Of a stretch of 56,761 bases of DNA, positions 1 to 8,084 are shown piece by piece. The DNA comes from Candidatus Chlorobium masyuteum (lineage in GTDB: Bacteria; Bacteroidota; Chlorobiia; Chlorobiales; Chlorobiaceae), in assembly GCF_011601315.1 (NCBI RefSeq), contig NZ_JAAORA010000001.1, positions 617,501-674,261 on the forward strand, in the 5' to 3' direction. The notes below the pieces were generated by a model. The model did not search any database, was not told the DNA's origin, and was given only the letters and a program-made list of their open reading frames with translations. Each line of letters opens with the position of its first letter. Position 1 is the stretch's first letter. Both the position numbers and the translations under genes were made by a program.

Positions 1-7
1 GCATCAG

Positions 8-232
8 CTACTGCACACTCTTATGGGCGCCATCGCAGTAGGGCGGATTTGCTGACAGGCCACAACTGCATATTGCGACCGTTTTTTCCTCATCAATCTC
101 AACCTTCACCGGATGCAGGCCGCTCCCTTTGTGGGAACCGTCACAGTAGGGAAGATTCTTCGACTTGCTGCATGCACAATAGTACTTTGTACCCGGCTGC
201 TCTTTGATGATGTAAGGTTTTTTCTGTTCCAT
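8..232 (-). CDS. Double CDGSH iron-sulfur domain protein
   Basis: A 74-residue protein carrying two complete CDGSH-type cluster sites. The first has Cys19, Cys21, Cys30 and His34 (CDGSH at 30-34). The second has Cys55, Cys57, Cys66 and His70 (CDGAH at 66-70). Each site matches the C-x-C...P-x-C-D-G-(S/A)-H pattern that binds a 2Fe-2S cluster through three Cys and one His. There is no membrane anchor or signal peptide, so it should be a small soluble redox or cluster-transfer protein. Tandem sites on one short chain resemble the mitoNEET-related type 3 class rather than single-site homodimers. The partner and exact role are unknown. It lies 49 bases downstream of gyrA on the same strand, but nothing suggests a shared function. 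Confidence 0.9.
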   Translation of the reverse strand: MEQKKPYIIKEQPGTKYYCACSKSKNLPYCDGSHKGSGLHPVKVEIDEEKTVAICSCGLSANPPYCDGAHKSVQ

Positions 233-281
233 AGCTCTTCTCCTGTTTTAAGAAAACAATCGATTATCCGGCAACTCATCC

Positions 282-2768
282 TCAAACAAATAGATCAATC
301 TGGCCATCTGCATCTTCAATCGGGAAATCACTGTCACCCTCATCGTCACTCTTCGGCACTCTTGCAAGGGCGGAAATTACATCCCCGGCCATCAGTCTGA
401 TAAGACGGACTCCTGAAGTGTTCCTTCCTGTGAGGCGGATGTCGGATACATGCTGACGATTGACAATTCCGTGCGTTGTGATGATGATCAGATCATCATC
501 GTCGTTCACGTCGAGCAGGCCGACAAGCGCACCGATCTTTTCATGCGCCTTGAGTGTAATGACCCCTCTTGCACCTCGCCGTGTAAGACGATAGTCCTCC
601 ACGCGGCTTCTCTTGCCGAAACCATTGTCAGTCACTGCAAGCAGGGCGGTATCGAACCGCTTGGTGGTGACCATTGAAATACATTTTTCACCCTCATCGA
701 GCGTGATGCCCTTGACGCCCATGGCGGTACGGCCCATGGAGCGGATTTCAGCCTCGGCAAAACGAACAACAAAACCGGAGCTCTTGGCCAGTATAATCTG
801 GTGTTCGCCATCGGTCAGACGGGCATCGAGAAGCTCATCGTGCTCTTCAATCGTGATGGCGGCAATACCGTTACGACGCGGGTGTGAAAAATCGTCGAGC
901 GGTGTTTTTTTAACAATCCCGTTGGTCGTTGCCATAACAATGAAGCCCGGCTCGTCAAAATTGCGGATGTTGATATAGGCCCTGATCTTTTCACCCGGCT
1001 GAAGCTCCATGATGTTGGCCAGAGCCCTGCCTCTTGCCGCCCTTCCGGCCTCGGGAATTTCGTACACTTTAAGCCAGTAGCAACGGCCACGATTGGTGAA
1101 GAAAAGAATATAGTTGTGCGTTGAGGCAATAAACATGTGCTCGATAAAGTCATCATGCTTTGCCTGTGCGCCGGTAACCCCTTTGCCTCCACGCGCCTGA
1201 CGGCGATAGCCTGAAACCGGGAAGCGCTTGATGAAGCCGTCATGGGTGATGGTGATCACCACATCTTCCTGCGCGATCATATCCTCAATGGAGAAGTCGC
1301 CCTCCTGGGGAACAATCTCAGTGCGGCGGGCATCGCCGTAAACCTCTCTGACCTTGAGCAGCTCCTCGCGGATAATCTCCATCTGCTTCTCGGGACTGCT
1401 GAGAATAAATTTAAGCTCCTCGATAAGGGCAAGCGTCTCGGTGTACTCCATATCGATCTTCTTGCGCTCCATTCCGGTCAGACGCTGCAGGCGCATCTCA
1501 AGAATAGCCTTTGACTGAAGCTCGGAAAGACCGAAACGTTCCATGAGCTTCTCCTGCGCCGTATTCGCATCAGGAGACTGGCGGATGGTGGTGATCACCT
1601 CATCAAGATTGTCAAGACAGATCTTCAGTCCTTCAAGAATATGGGCTCTCTTTTCGGCAGTATCAAGATCGTAGCGGGTGCGGCGCAGAACAATCTCATT
1701 GCGATGCTTGATGTAGTAGATCATCATCTCTTTGAGATTGAGCACCCTCGGCACACCGTCAACCAGCGCCAGCATGATCACCCCGAAGGTGTCCTGCATC
1801 GGGGTATGCTTGTAGAGGTTGTTCAGCACAACCTTGGCTACAGCATCACGCTTCAGCTCTATAACCAGACGCATACCGTCACGGTCGGACTCATCACGGA
1901 TATCGGCAATACCTTCCAGCTTTTTATCGTGCACCAGCTCAACAATTTTCTCGATCAGACGCACCTTGTTGACCTGATAGGGCAGCTCGGTAACGATTAT
2001 GGATTCGCGCCCGTTTTTCTGGGTCACTTCAACAAGAGCACGGGCACGGATAACCACCTTGCCCCTGCCGGTCATATAGGCGTTCCGGACACCCTCGTAA
2101 CCATAGATAATACCTCCTGTCGGGAAATCAGGAGCAATGACAAATTTCATGAGATCGGCAATCTCAAGCTCCGGATTGGCAATCAGGGCAATCATGCCGT
2201 CAACAATCTCCCTGAGATTCTGGGGAGGGATGTTGGTTGCCATACCGACAGCGATACCGGATGAACCGTTTGCAAGCAGGTTCGGAATTGCTGAAGGCAG
2301 AACAGTCGGCTCCTCAAGGGAGTCATCAAAGTTCAGGGCAAAATCAACGGTACCTTTATCGAGATCTTTCAGCATTTCACCGGCAATAGCCTTCATGCGA
2401 ACCTCGGTGTATCGCATGGCCGCCGGAGAGTCGCCGTCAACAGAGCCAAAGTTACCCTGTCCGTCAATCAGGGGGTAGCGCATGGAGAAGTCCTGCACAA
2501 GGCGCACAAGACTGTCATATACGGCTGTATCACCGTGGGGATGGAACTTTCCAAGCACTTCACCGACAATACGGGCTGACTTTTTATGCGGCTTTCCTGC
2601 CTGCAGGCCAAGCTCGTGCATGCCGTAAAGTACCCGGCGGTGAACCGGTTTCAGACCGTCCCGAACATCGGGCAGCGCTCGACTGACAATAACCGACATT
2701 GAATAATCGAGATAAGAACCCCGCATTTCTTCTTCAATACTGATCGGGAGTATTCTTTCACGCTGCAT
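282..2768 (-). CDS. gyrA: DNA gyrase subunit A
   Basis: An 828-residue subunit of the type II topoisomerase that introduces negative supercoils. The catalytic Tyr is residue 120 in an A-M-R-Y-T-E context. The quinolone-determining segment reads [10 protein letters not shown] at 76-85, with Thr81 at the place of E. coli Ser83. The C-terminal beta-pinwheel has a GyrA box, Q-A-R-G-G-K-G, at 524-530. This separates it from ParC, which lacks an intact box. Length fits the family. The start begins with M-Q-R-E-R, and no longer in-frame extension is needed. gyrB is not in the window. The acidic C-terminal tail (D-D-E-G-D-S-D, then P-I-E-D-A-D) is typical of the tail that tunes supercoiling. Confidence 0.98.
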   Translation of the reverse strand: MQRERILPISIEEEMRGSYLDYSMSVIVSRALPDVRDGLKPVHRRVLYGMHELGLQAGKPHKKSARIVGEVLGKFHPHGDTAVYDSLVRLVQDFSMRYPLIDGQGNFGSVDGDSPAAMRYTEVRMKAIAGEMLKDLDKGTVDFALNFDDSLEEPTVLPSAIPNLLANGSSGIAVGMATNIPPQNLREIVDGMIALIANPELEIADLMKFVIAPDFPTGGIIYGYEGVRNAYMTGRGKVVIRARALVEVTQKNGRESIIVTELPYQVNKVRLIEKIVELVHDKKLEGIADIRDESDRDGMRLVIELKRDAVAKVVLNNLYKHTPMQDTFGVIMLALVDGVPRVLNLKEMMIYYIKHRNEIVLRRTRYDLDTAEKRAHILEGLKICLDNLDEVITTIRQSPDANTAQEKLMERFGLSELQSKAILEMRLQRLTGMERKKIDMEYTETLALIEELKFILSSPEKQMEIIREELLKVREVYGDARRTEIVPQEGDFSIEDMIAQEDVVITITHDGFIKRFPVSGYRRQARGGKGVTGAQAKHDDFIEHMFIASTHNYILFFTNRGRCYWLKVYEIPEAGRAARGRALANIMELQPGEKIRAYINIRNFDEPGFIVMATTNGIVKKTPLDDFSHPRRNGIAAITIEEHDELLDARLTDGEHQIILAKSSGFVVRFAEAEIRSMGRTAMGVKGITLDEGEKCISMVTTKRFDTALLAVTDNGFGKRSRVEDYRLTRRGARGVITLKAHEKIGALVGLLDVNDDDDLIIITTHGIVNRQHVSDIRLTGRNTSGVRLIRLMAGDVISALARVPKSDDEGDSDFPIEDADGQIDLFV

Positions 2769-2837
2769 AGCTAAATCCTGGGAGATAATTGATAGTAATA
2801 ACTCAACCTCTAAATGTATATAAATCCATCATAATTC

Positions 2838-2867
2838 TCTCATGATGCAGCCAATTGCAACATGAGA
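2838..2867. other. Stem-loop between rsfS and gyrA
   Basis: TCTCATG (2838-2844) pairs with CATGAGA (2861-2867). After one A/A mismatch, TGCA (2846-2849) pairs with TGCA (2856-2859), leaving a GCCAAT loop. There is no T-run on either side, so it is a poor intrinsic terminator. It lies 70 bases upstream of the gyrA start and could be an RNA structure in the gyrA leader or an operator. Function is not shown. Confidence 0.4.
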
Positions 2868-2892
2868 AAGCTTTATAAAATAACGCTGAATC

Positions 2893-3288
2893 TCAGCTCA
2901 CAAGAACTGACGGGGCATCAGACCAGAGCGATTCAAGATCATAAAAACGACGCTCATCCGCCATAAAGATATGCACAACAACATCGACATAATCAAGCAG
3001 TATCCAGTGCATTGAATCCATACCCTCAACGTGCATCGGACGCTCATCATCCTCTTTCAGCTCATCAACAATATGCTCCGCCGCAGCCTTTGCCTTGCGC
3101 TCCGAATCAGCAGTTACAATGACAAAAAAATCTGTAATCGAGGTCAGACCCCTGAGGTCAAGAATCTTTACATCCTCACATTTTTTCTCCAGCGCCAGTT
3201 CGGCACTTCTTTTTGCCAGCAATTCACTGATCGCCACCTCTTTTACCTGATCTGCCGTCTCTTTTCCTTTCTTTTTCAGACTGCTCAT
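2893..3288 (-). CDS. rsfS: Ribosomal silencing factor RsfS (Iojap/DUF143)
   Basis: A 131-residue protein of the Iojap/RsfS family, which binds ribosomal protein uL14 and blocks joining of the 30S and 50S subunits during starvation. The family core is clear: the segment [17 protein letters not shown], then [15 protein letters not shown] and V-D-V-V-V-H-I-F. A Lys-rich N-terminal extension of about 25 residues precedes the fold. The usual neighbours nadD and lytR are absent here. It is followed, 124 bases later, by gyrA. Confidence 0.95.
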   Translation of the reverse strand: MSSLKKKGKETADQVKEVAISELLAKRSAELALEKKCEDVKILDLRGLTSITDFFVIVTADSERKAKAAAEHIVDELKEDDERPMHVEGMDSMHWILLDYVDVVVHIFMADERRFYDLESLWSDAPSVLVS

Positions 3289-3412
3289 AAAACTCCGCTG
3301 TTCATATATTTACCATATTTTATAACAACTTATAGCCACAAAGCAACAAAAAAGCTGCAAAGCGGCAAGAATAAGTATCACGTGAACATACAAAAAAGCC
3401 CGCTCACTGACA

Positions 3413-3440
3413 CAAAAAAAGCCAGGGAGTTCTCCCCGGC
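3413..3440 (-). terminator. Intrinsic terminator after the XRE regulator
   Basis: Read on the minus strand, GCCGGGGAG-AA-CTCCCTGGC forms a 9-bp stem with one mismatch and is followed by eight T residues (complement of 3413-3420). It sits about 50 bases past the stop of the regulator at 3493-3951 and upstream of rsfS, so it separates the accessory island from the housekeeping genes. Confidence 0.7.
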
Positions 3441-3492
3441 CTCGAATGGATCGCTTGCTTGAAAAATGCATACGCCCAATGAGTAGGCATTT

Positions 3493-3951
3493 CTAATCCC
3501 ATAACTGTTTGGGCATTTCATATTTAATGTCACCCGTCTTCTCTTCGATGGCTTTTTGAAGACGCTGCGGGGAGTTCTGCTGCTCTTCGAGCATCATGGT
3601 GTTGGACGTACGCGACACAATTTGAGTGGCCAGCTCTTTTGATTTCCGATAAATAAGAGCATCCAGTGAGCCATCTTTTGGCACGAAACCATAAACCAGC
3701 TCCATATCCAAAGCATTGGCGACATCCCTGAGGGTTTTGAGCGTAACAGAGCCCTCTTTTTCCCTTCGTTCAATATCCTGAATGCTTTGTTTTGTAATAG
3801 AAATCTTATTGCCTAACTGCTGTAGCGTGATTCCCAGCGCTGAACGCACTGCTTTTATCCAGCCTGTTGGAGGCGGGGTGATTTTTTTTATTTCCGCAAC
3901 CACCTGCATTTTGCTGTTGAGTTGCTCTATCTGTAATGACTTTTTTTCCAT
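3493..3951 (-). CDS. XRE-family regulator, mobile mystery protein A type
   Basis: A 152-residue protein with a helix-turn-helix of the XRE/Cro class around residues 34-84 (V-R-S-A-L-G-I-T-L-Q-Q-L-G, then I-T-K-Q-S-I-Q-D-I-E-R-R-E). Overall length and the tail region with L-V-Y-G-F-V-P resemble mobile mystery protein A. That family is known for being encoded beside mobile mystery protein B, a Fic-domain protein, and for turning up on plasmids and mobile regions. Here no Fic gene follows; transcription runs straight into a terminator. Three 33-bp repeats lie immediately upstream and are probable operators. It likely represses its own promoter, acting as the antitoxin-like half of a broken pair. 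Family assignment is from sequence resemblance. Confidence 0.7.
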   Translation of the reverse strand: MEKKSLQIEQLNSKMQVVAEIKKITPPPTGWIKAVRSALGITLQQLGNKISITKQSIQDIERREKEGSVTLKTLRDVANALDMELVYGFVPKDGSLDALIYRKSKELATQIVSRTSNTMMLEEQQNSPQRLQKAIEEKTGDIKYEMPKQLWD

Positions 3952-3954
3952 AAT

Positions 3955-4053
3955 TGTAACCTTATAGACTGACTAAATCAAAATAAATGTAAGCATATAA
4001 ACTGACAGAATAAAATTAATTGTAAGCCTACAAGCTTACCAAGCAAAAAGCGC
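3955..4053. repeat. Three tandem 33-bp iterons (putative operator array)
   Basis: Three copies start at 3955, 3988 and 4021, exactly 33 bases apart. Each begins with TGTAA(C/G)C and continues as NNTA-(T/C)-A-N-(A/G)-C-T-(G/T)-A-C. Copy 3 is a clean inverted repeat, GTAAGC-CTACAA-GCTTAC. The 33-bp period is about three helical turns, so proteins bound at each copy would face the same side of the DNA. Copy 1 begins four bases upstream of the regulator start codon, so binding would block its transcription. Confidence 0.7.
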
Positions 4054-4079
4054 CTTAATAACGCATCACCACTGATTTA

Positions 4080-4201
4080 TCGTGTATACACAATGCGTAT
4101 GGATTATTTACCTTGTTTGAACAAGACGAAAAGATCCGCAGAATTATTTCATGAGGGCACGACATGGAGAAGAACGGGCGTATCGTCAGATATACGGATG
4201 A
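4080..4201 (+). pseudogene. Probable remnant of a BrnT toxin gene
   Basis: Immediately upstream of and overlapping the brnA-like gene, short broken reading frames resemble the end of a BrnT toxin. One frame (4080-4154) reads ...L-F-T-L-F-E-Q-D-E-K-I-R-R-I-I-S then stop. Another (to 4201) reads A-R-H-G-E-E-R-A-Y-R-Q-I-Y-G then stop. BrnT proteins usually end with an R-I-I-S-A-R-x-A-(T)-x-x-E-R-x-x-Y-E-like segment, and brnT normally sits directly before brnA. The two pieces are in different frames and no full-length toxin is present. This is a weak match made by eye. Confidence 0.35.
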
Positions 4202-4496
4202 AGAGTTGATTGCAATGCAGGAGCGTGGTGAAGACAAAAGTAACTGGGCAGGAGCCGAGGCTATGACTGATACAGAAATTGAAGCTGCTATTGCTGACGA
4301 TCCCGGTGAAGCAGGTATGGTGGTTGATTGGTCAACTGCTTCGGTGGAACTGCCTCAGCCGAAGGCCGTACTCAACATGCGCGTTGATTACGACATCATG
4401 GAGTTTTTCCGCAGCCAGGGAAAGGGCTACCAGACAAAAATCAACGCCGTGTTACGCACTTACGTCGATCAAAAACTCCATCGCGCCAAGCGGTAA
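4164..4496 (+). CDS. brnA: BrnA-like antitoxin (CopG-type C-terminus)
   Basis: A 110-residue protein of the BrnA antitoxin type. BrnA normally neutralises the RNase toxin BrnT and represses the brnTA promoter. The N-terminal part has the family-typical R-Y-T-D-E-E-L and the toxin-binding stretch with D-K-S-N-W-A. The C-terminal part (residues 72-105: L-N-M-R-V-D-Y-D-I-M-E-F-F, then G-Y-Q-T-K-I-N-A-V-L-R-T-Y-V) is the ribbon-helix-helix DNA-binding unit. No intact brnT is present; only a possible decayed copy overlaps the 5' end. It is therefore an orphan antitoxin that could still repress its own promoter or act as an anti-addiction factor against related toxins. Confidence 0.75.
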   Translation: MEKNGRIVRYTDEELIAMQERGEDKSNWAGAEAMTDTEIEAAIADDPGEAGMVVDWSTASVELPQPKAVLNMRVDYDIMEFFRSQGKGYQTKINAVLRTYVDQKLHRAKR

Positions 4497-4741
4497 TGAC
4501 CAAAACACCCGTAAAAAAATTAACTCCGCCATGTTGTCGTTATAGCAAAAAGTTACGATCAGAGCTGTTGGGAACTAGCTCAAGACCCTTGTTATTCTGA
4601 TGACTGGATTAAGATCTTGGATTGACTGACAAGCGCGCTAAACGGGTCTACAAATCCTCCTTGCATAAGACATTAGTAACGTAAACAGTGGTTTCAACGG
4701 CATCGCTCAATCGCTTTCGAGAGAAACAGTCCACTTGAAAA

Positions 4742-5500
4742 CTAGTAAATTACGTTATTGTCATGCATGAATTCAGGATTTTGACTATTAAACCATTTCA
4801 GAAAAGATCCGGGGTTAAGAAATTCCGGTAAATATGCACTTCTTTGAATCCAACCATCATGGACACTTATACCACCCCATTGTTCAAATAATTCTTTCAT
4901 AACATAATAATGATAGTTGCTACGGCGTTCACCTATTGGCAATAGATACTTCAATCTTCCGGAGTTACTTTTATCACCAAAAATGACGATATCTTTATTT
5001 TCGGATTTCTGGTAGTCTATCACTCTTGTGTGTGCGTTTTGGCAACGTTGATGTTCAGGTACTTGATTTGCCAGAACAACGTCATCAAATCTGTATAATC
5101 CTATTATGGCATAAACAAGAGGTAGCTCATTATGTTCAACGGGATTAAAACTCGCATAGAAAGCAATAAAGTTATCCTTTGAATCTTTAAAAAAATTCTT
5201 TATCCGGCTTGCTCTTTCACCAGAGTCACCATAGCTCAGAAAACGGAAATCAGGATCAAGGTGGCATTGCTTTGCATGTAACTTATACGGGAAAGCCGCA
5301 GCATTTGATGGCGGCAAACATAGGTAAGCTTGTTCAAACGCATCGTAAGTAGTTTCAAATCCATGCTCAAGTACTTCCGGATCCTGCGGTTTCGAAGAAA
5401 TTGGTATGGGGACGTAACAAAAAGAATTATTGTCAAGACATGGGGCATTCCAACCACCGTAAGTTTGATCGATACCGACTCTGACCAATAATCCTTTCAT
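4742..5500 (-). CDS. Nmad3-like putative nucleotide-modification-associated protein
   Basis: A 252-residue protein. Its N-terminus (L-L-V-R-V-G-I-D-Q-T-Y-G-G-W-N-A-P) and the following V-P-I-P segment resemble the nucleotide modification associated domain 3 (Nmad3). That domain was named from its company with DNA-hypermodification genes in phages and mobile elements. A second conserved-looking patch is D-P-D-F-R-F-L-S-Y-G-D (about residues 82-92), followed by the R-I-K-N-F-F segment. No glycosylase, base-modifying or restriction gene lies next to it, so it is either solitary or the survivor of a lost cassette. Its base composition appears more AT-rich than the housekeeping neighbours, consistent with transfer. 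The biochemical function of the domain is not established, so none is assigned. Confidence 0.5.
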   Translation of the reverse strand: MKGLLVRVGIDQTYGGWNAPCLDNNSFCYVPIPISSKPQDPEVLEHGFETTYDAFEQAYLCLPPSNAAAFPYKLHAKQCHLDPDFRFLSYGDSGERASRIKNFFKDSKDNFIAFYASFNPVEHNELPLVYAIIGLYRFDDVVLANQVPEHQRCQNAHTRVIDYQKSENKDIVIFGDKSNSGRLKYLLPIGERRSNYHYYVMKELFEQWGGISVHDGWIQRSAYLPEFLNPGSFLKWFNSQNPEFMHDNNVIY

Positions 5501-5566
5501 ATTAATCTCAGCAATTCTCGTTAAAGTGTGGTGCTGGTTAATGTTTGAACTAACCGATTGGCTGAG

Positions 5567-6235
5567 TTACCTTCCGTTGGGAGTGAACATCTGGCGGTAA
5601 TCTGGGGTAATGCCGTTAAGTTCTGCGGCATCGGCTTCGGCGAAGAGTCGAAGGGCGTGGGGAATAAGGGATTTGGCGGTAAAGAACTCGGCCTCTCTGT
5701 ATACTGCGCCTGAACCCGCGAGCAACGGAATAATCTCGGCAAGCCCGCGCCCGACAACTACAAGTCCAGCATGTCCGGAGGCCGCAGCGAGCACATCAGC
5801 GGCGGAGCCTCGCGCTATCTCATCATGCCAGAGTCCTGAGGCAAGCTCATCCTGATTATAGATTGCAAAGTAGTACTCCCCTTTGCGGGAAGGGATAACC
5901 GCCATAATTTTATCCGCTTTGTCCGGCAGCGATGCGGCCATGGCGGGCATGGTCGGCACCGGAATAAGCGGCAAACCGAGTCCGTAGGCAACACCTTTGG
6001 CAACCGACATCCCGATACGCAGTGAGGTAAACGAGCCCGGCCCGGAGGAGATTGCAATAGCCTGAAGCTCGTGCCGGTCGAGCCCTGCTTCGGCCATAAC
6101 CTGATCAATCAGCGGAACAAGCGATTCAGCCGCCTTCTTCCACTCTGTACTAAAAACTTCCGTAACAGCTCCATTATCAGTCAAAAGTGCGACACTCAAA
6201 TGTGCATGGGTGCACTCTATGGAAAGAATATTCAT
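5567..6235 (-). CDS. tsaB: tRNA threonylcarbamoyladenosine biosynthesis protein TsaB
   Basis: A 222-residue ASKHA-fold protein, inactive as an enzyme, that bridges TsaD and TsaE in making the t6A modification at A37 of ANN-decoding tRNAs. The N-terminal I-L-S-I-E-C-T-H-A-H-L-S-V-A-L strand matches the family start. The stretch S-S-G-P-G-S-F-T-S-L-R-I-G (about 64-76) followed by A-K-G-V-A-Y-G is diagnostic. It is the last gene of a minus-strand run scpA-DUF1015-tsaE-tsaB. tsaD is elsewhere. A repeat element separates it from tsaE. Confidence 0.93.
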   Translation of the reverse strand: MNILSIECTHAHLSVALLTDNGAVTEVFSTEWKKAAESLVPLIDQVMAEAGLDRHELQAIAISSGPGSFTSLRIGMSVAKGVAYGLGLPLIPVPTMPAMAASLPDKADKIMAVIPSRKGEYYFAIYNQDELASGLWHDEIARGSAADVLAAASGHAGLVVVGRGLAEIIPLLAGSGAVYREAEFFTAKSLIPHALRLFAEADAAELNGITPDYRQMFTPNGR

Positions 6236-6257
6236 CCGGCGTTTATTTAAATATCAC

Positions 6258-6339
6258 CTATAAATTTGTTATGTCCCGAGAGGGTTGGATTGTAGACTGC
6301 ATCGGGGACTGCGCTACCAATATTTCGCCCCTACGGGGC
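6258..6339. repeat. Interspersed two-unit palindromic repeat between tsaE and tsaB
   Basis: Two related units are seen on the plus strand. Unit 1 (6258-6284) is CTATAAATTTGTTATG followed by TCCCGAGAGGG. Unit 2 (6314-6339) is CTACCAATATTTC followed by the hairpin GCCCCTACGGGGC (6327-6339). Both have the layout CTA-(t/c)-(a/c)-AA-AT-rich-CCC...GGG and lie 56 bases apart in the same orientation. Hairpins of this GCCCC-TAC-GGGGC type after an AATATTTC-like arm recur as dispersed elements in several bacterial genomes, from memory. The tsaE stop codon (6331-6333) lies inside the unit 2 hairpin, so the element has invaded or replaced the 3' end of tsaE. Confidence 0.55.
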
Positions 6340-6768
6340 TTTGCTAATGACAATATTGCGGCTCTCTTCACCGGTTCGCTCAAGCCTGACCGTTGCGGTG
6401 TAGAATCGGGCGTACTCAGGAAAGCGGTCTGCCCACTCCACAACGGAGAGAAAGGCAGAGGAGAGGTATTCGTCAAACCCGATCGCCTCAAGCTCCTTCT
6501 GTGACTCAATCCGGTAGAGATCGAAGTGATGCAGGGTAACCTGCTCTCCGCGAAGTGTACCCTCATAAATATTAAACAATGGAAATGTCGGGCTTGAAAG
6601 CTGCTCTTCGCACACAAAAAACTCCGTAATCCCCCGCATGAACTCGGTTTTACCCGCACCCAGATCACCGCAGAGCGAAACAACATCTCCGTCATGCAAT
6701 CCTGCAGCAAACTCCCGTGCATACTTTCGGGTCTCATCGGCAGAGTGAGAGTGGAACTCCTGGGTCAT
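6331..6768 (-). CDS. tsaE: tRNA threonylcarbamoyladenosine biosynthesis ATPase TsaE
   Basis: A 145-residue P-loop ATPase of the t6A complex. The Walker A motif G-D-L-G-A-G-K-T is at 34-41. The S-P-T-F segment and the H-F-D-L-Y-R motif that follow in this family are present. The stop codon is six bases before the upstream gene's spacing pattern ends: the DUF1015 gene stops at 6775 and tsaE starts at 6768, so the two are tightly linked. The last three residues (K-A-P) and the stop are encoded by the palindromic repeat, so the native C-terminus may have been slightly different. Confidence 0.95.
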   Translation of the reverse strand: MTQEFHSHSADETRKYAREFAAGLHDGDVVSLCGDLGAGKTEFMRGITEFFVCEEQLSSPTFPLFNIYEGTLRGEQVTLHHFDLYRIESQKELEAIGFDEYLSSAFLSVVEWADRFPEYARFYTATVRLERTGEESRNIVISKAP

Positions 6769-6774
6769 ACGCGG

Positions 6775-8049
6775 TCAGTCAAGCGGATTAAAGAGAAGGC
6801 CGGTCATGAGTTTCGGATAGAAGAAGGTGGATTTCTGGGGCATAACCTCGCCTGTCTCCGAAACAGCCAGCACCTGTTCAACCGTGGTCGGCTTGACCAC
6901 AAAACCCACCTGCACCTTGCCGGAGTCAACCGCAGCAAACACCTCCCGGTCATCCTTCACATAGGTCAGATTGCTCTGTTTTGCCATTGAGTCCTGCGTG
7001 ATGCCAAGCAGGCGGCCAAAAATGAGATCGTGCAGAAGCACCAGACCGAGGCGCTGGAGAGCCTCCGGACGGGCAGGATCAAGCAGCGGTTTTGGATCGG
7101 TTTTCAGAGCGATGCCGAGCACCACTCCCTTTGAAACGACTCCGTAGGCAAAGCTGGATGGCTCACTATCAAGAAATGCTTTCAGGGCTTCCCGATCCTT
7201 GAGTTCGGTCACAGCAAAAAACTCCTCAAGTCGTGTTTTTAAACTGGCGGGATCAAATCCTTCCAGACTGTGCACCAGCCGGTGAATCGGAAAAATCAGC
7301 AGCCCTTCATCATAAATATTGGCCAGATAGGTCAGGATGAAATTATAGGGTTCACTGCCGCTGTGAGAGGGGTTTGCTGATGCACGCTCATTGCGATAGT
7401 TTACTCCGGTATCATAACGGTGATGACCGTCAGCAATGTAGACCGGCCTGTTGAGGAGCGACTCCTGGAGCGAAGTGATAAGGGCCGGGTCGGTTATCCT
7501 CCACATCCGGTTTCTCACTCCCTGAAAGAGCGCATCAATAACCGGTTCATTTGATTCGGCAAAGGCCTGCATTACACGATCAGCCGTTTTGGATTCATCG
7601 GCGTAGAGACCGAAAATGGGGCTGATGTTGGCTCTGGTTTTCCTGAACAGGTTCAGCCGGTCAGCCTTGGGGCCTGACAGGGTTTTTTCATGCGGCAGTA
7701 CCTTTTTTTCTGAAAAATCATAAAGGCGCATCGCCGAAAAAAATCCGTTCCGGGTATGCTTTCTGCCTTCAGAATCTTCAAAGGTCTGAAAATAGGGGTA
7801 GATCGCAGGCTCTCTTTCCTTCAGCAGTTCACCCCCATGGAGCCACTCAGCCAGACGCTCAGCCGCCGCTGCATAGGGATCAGACTCCATCGGCAACTCA
7901 AGACGGATGGCATTAAATAAAGAGCCCTGATAGAGCTGCGCCTGAAATTCGGGAGAGATAACATCGTAGGGCGGGCATATCAGTGCGTCTGCACTCTTCA
8001 GCAGATCGGGGCTATAGAGAATGGCCCTGAAAGGGGTAATTTCCGGCAT
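6775..8049 (-). CDS. DUF1015 family protein
   Basis: A 424-residue protein of the DUF1015 family. The family opening is clear: P-F-R-A-I-L-Y, then C-P-P-Y-D-V-I-S near residues 22-29. Further conserved patches are Y-F-Q-T-F, K-V-L-P-H-E-K-T-L-S-G-P-K-A-D-R-L-N-L (about 105-123) and Y-I-A-D-G-H-H-R-Y (about 204-212). The A-D-G-H-H-R-Y patch looks like a phosphate- or metal-binding site, but the reaction is unknown. In other bacteria this family is sometimes encoded near serine or phosphoglycerate metabolism genes; here it sits between scpA and tsaE. No signal peptide or membrane segment is seen, so it is cytosolic. Confidence 0.85.
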   Translation of the reverse strand: MPEITPFRAILYSPDLLKSADALICPPYDVISPEFQAQLYQGSLFNAIRLELPMESDPYAAAAERLAEWLHGGELLKEREPAIYPYFQTFEDSEGRKHTRNGFFSAMRLYDFSEKKVLPHEKTLSGPKADRLNLFRKTRANISPIFGLYADESKTADRVMQAFAESNEPVIDALFQGVRNRMWRITDPALITSLQESLLNRPVYIADGHHRYDTGVNYRNERASANPSHSGSEPYNFILTYLANIYDEGLLIFPIHRLVHSLEGFDPASLKTRLEEFFAVTELKDREALKAFLDSEPSSFAYGVVSKGVVLGIALKTDPKPLLDPARPEALQRLGLVLLHDLIFGRLLGITQDSMAKQSNLTYVKDDREVFAAVDSGKVQVGFVVKPTTVEQVLAVSETGEVMPQKSTFFYPKLMTGLLFNPLD

Positions 8050-8084
8050 CTGTCAAAACGTATTACAAGGTTATTACCGGGCAG

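Noticed and set aside
282-2768. Assignment as ParC instead of GyrA
   Set aside because: A near-consensus GyrA box (Q-A-R-G-G-K-G) at 524-530 and an acidic C-terminal tail point to gyrase.
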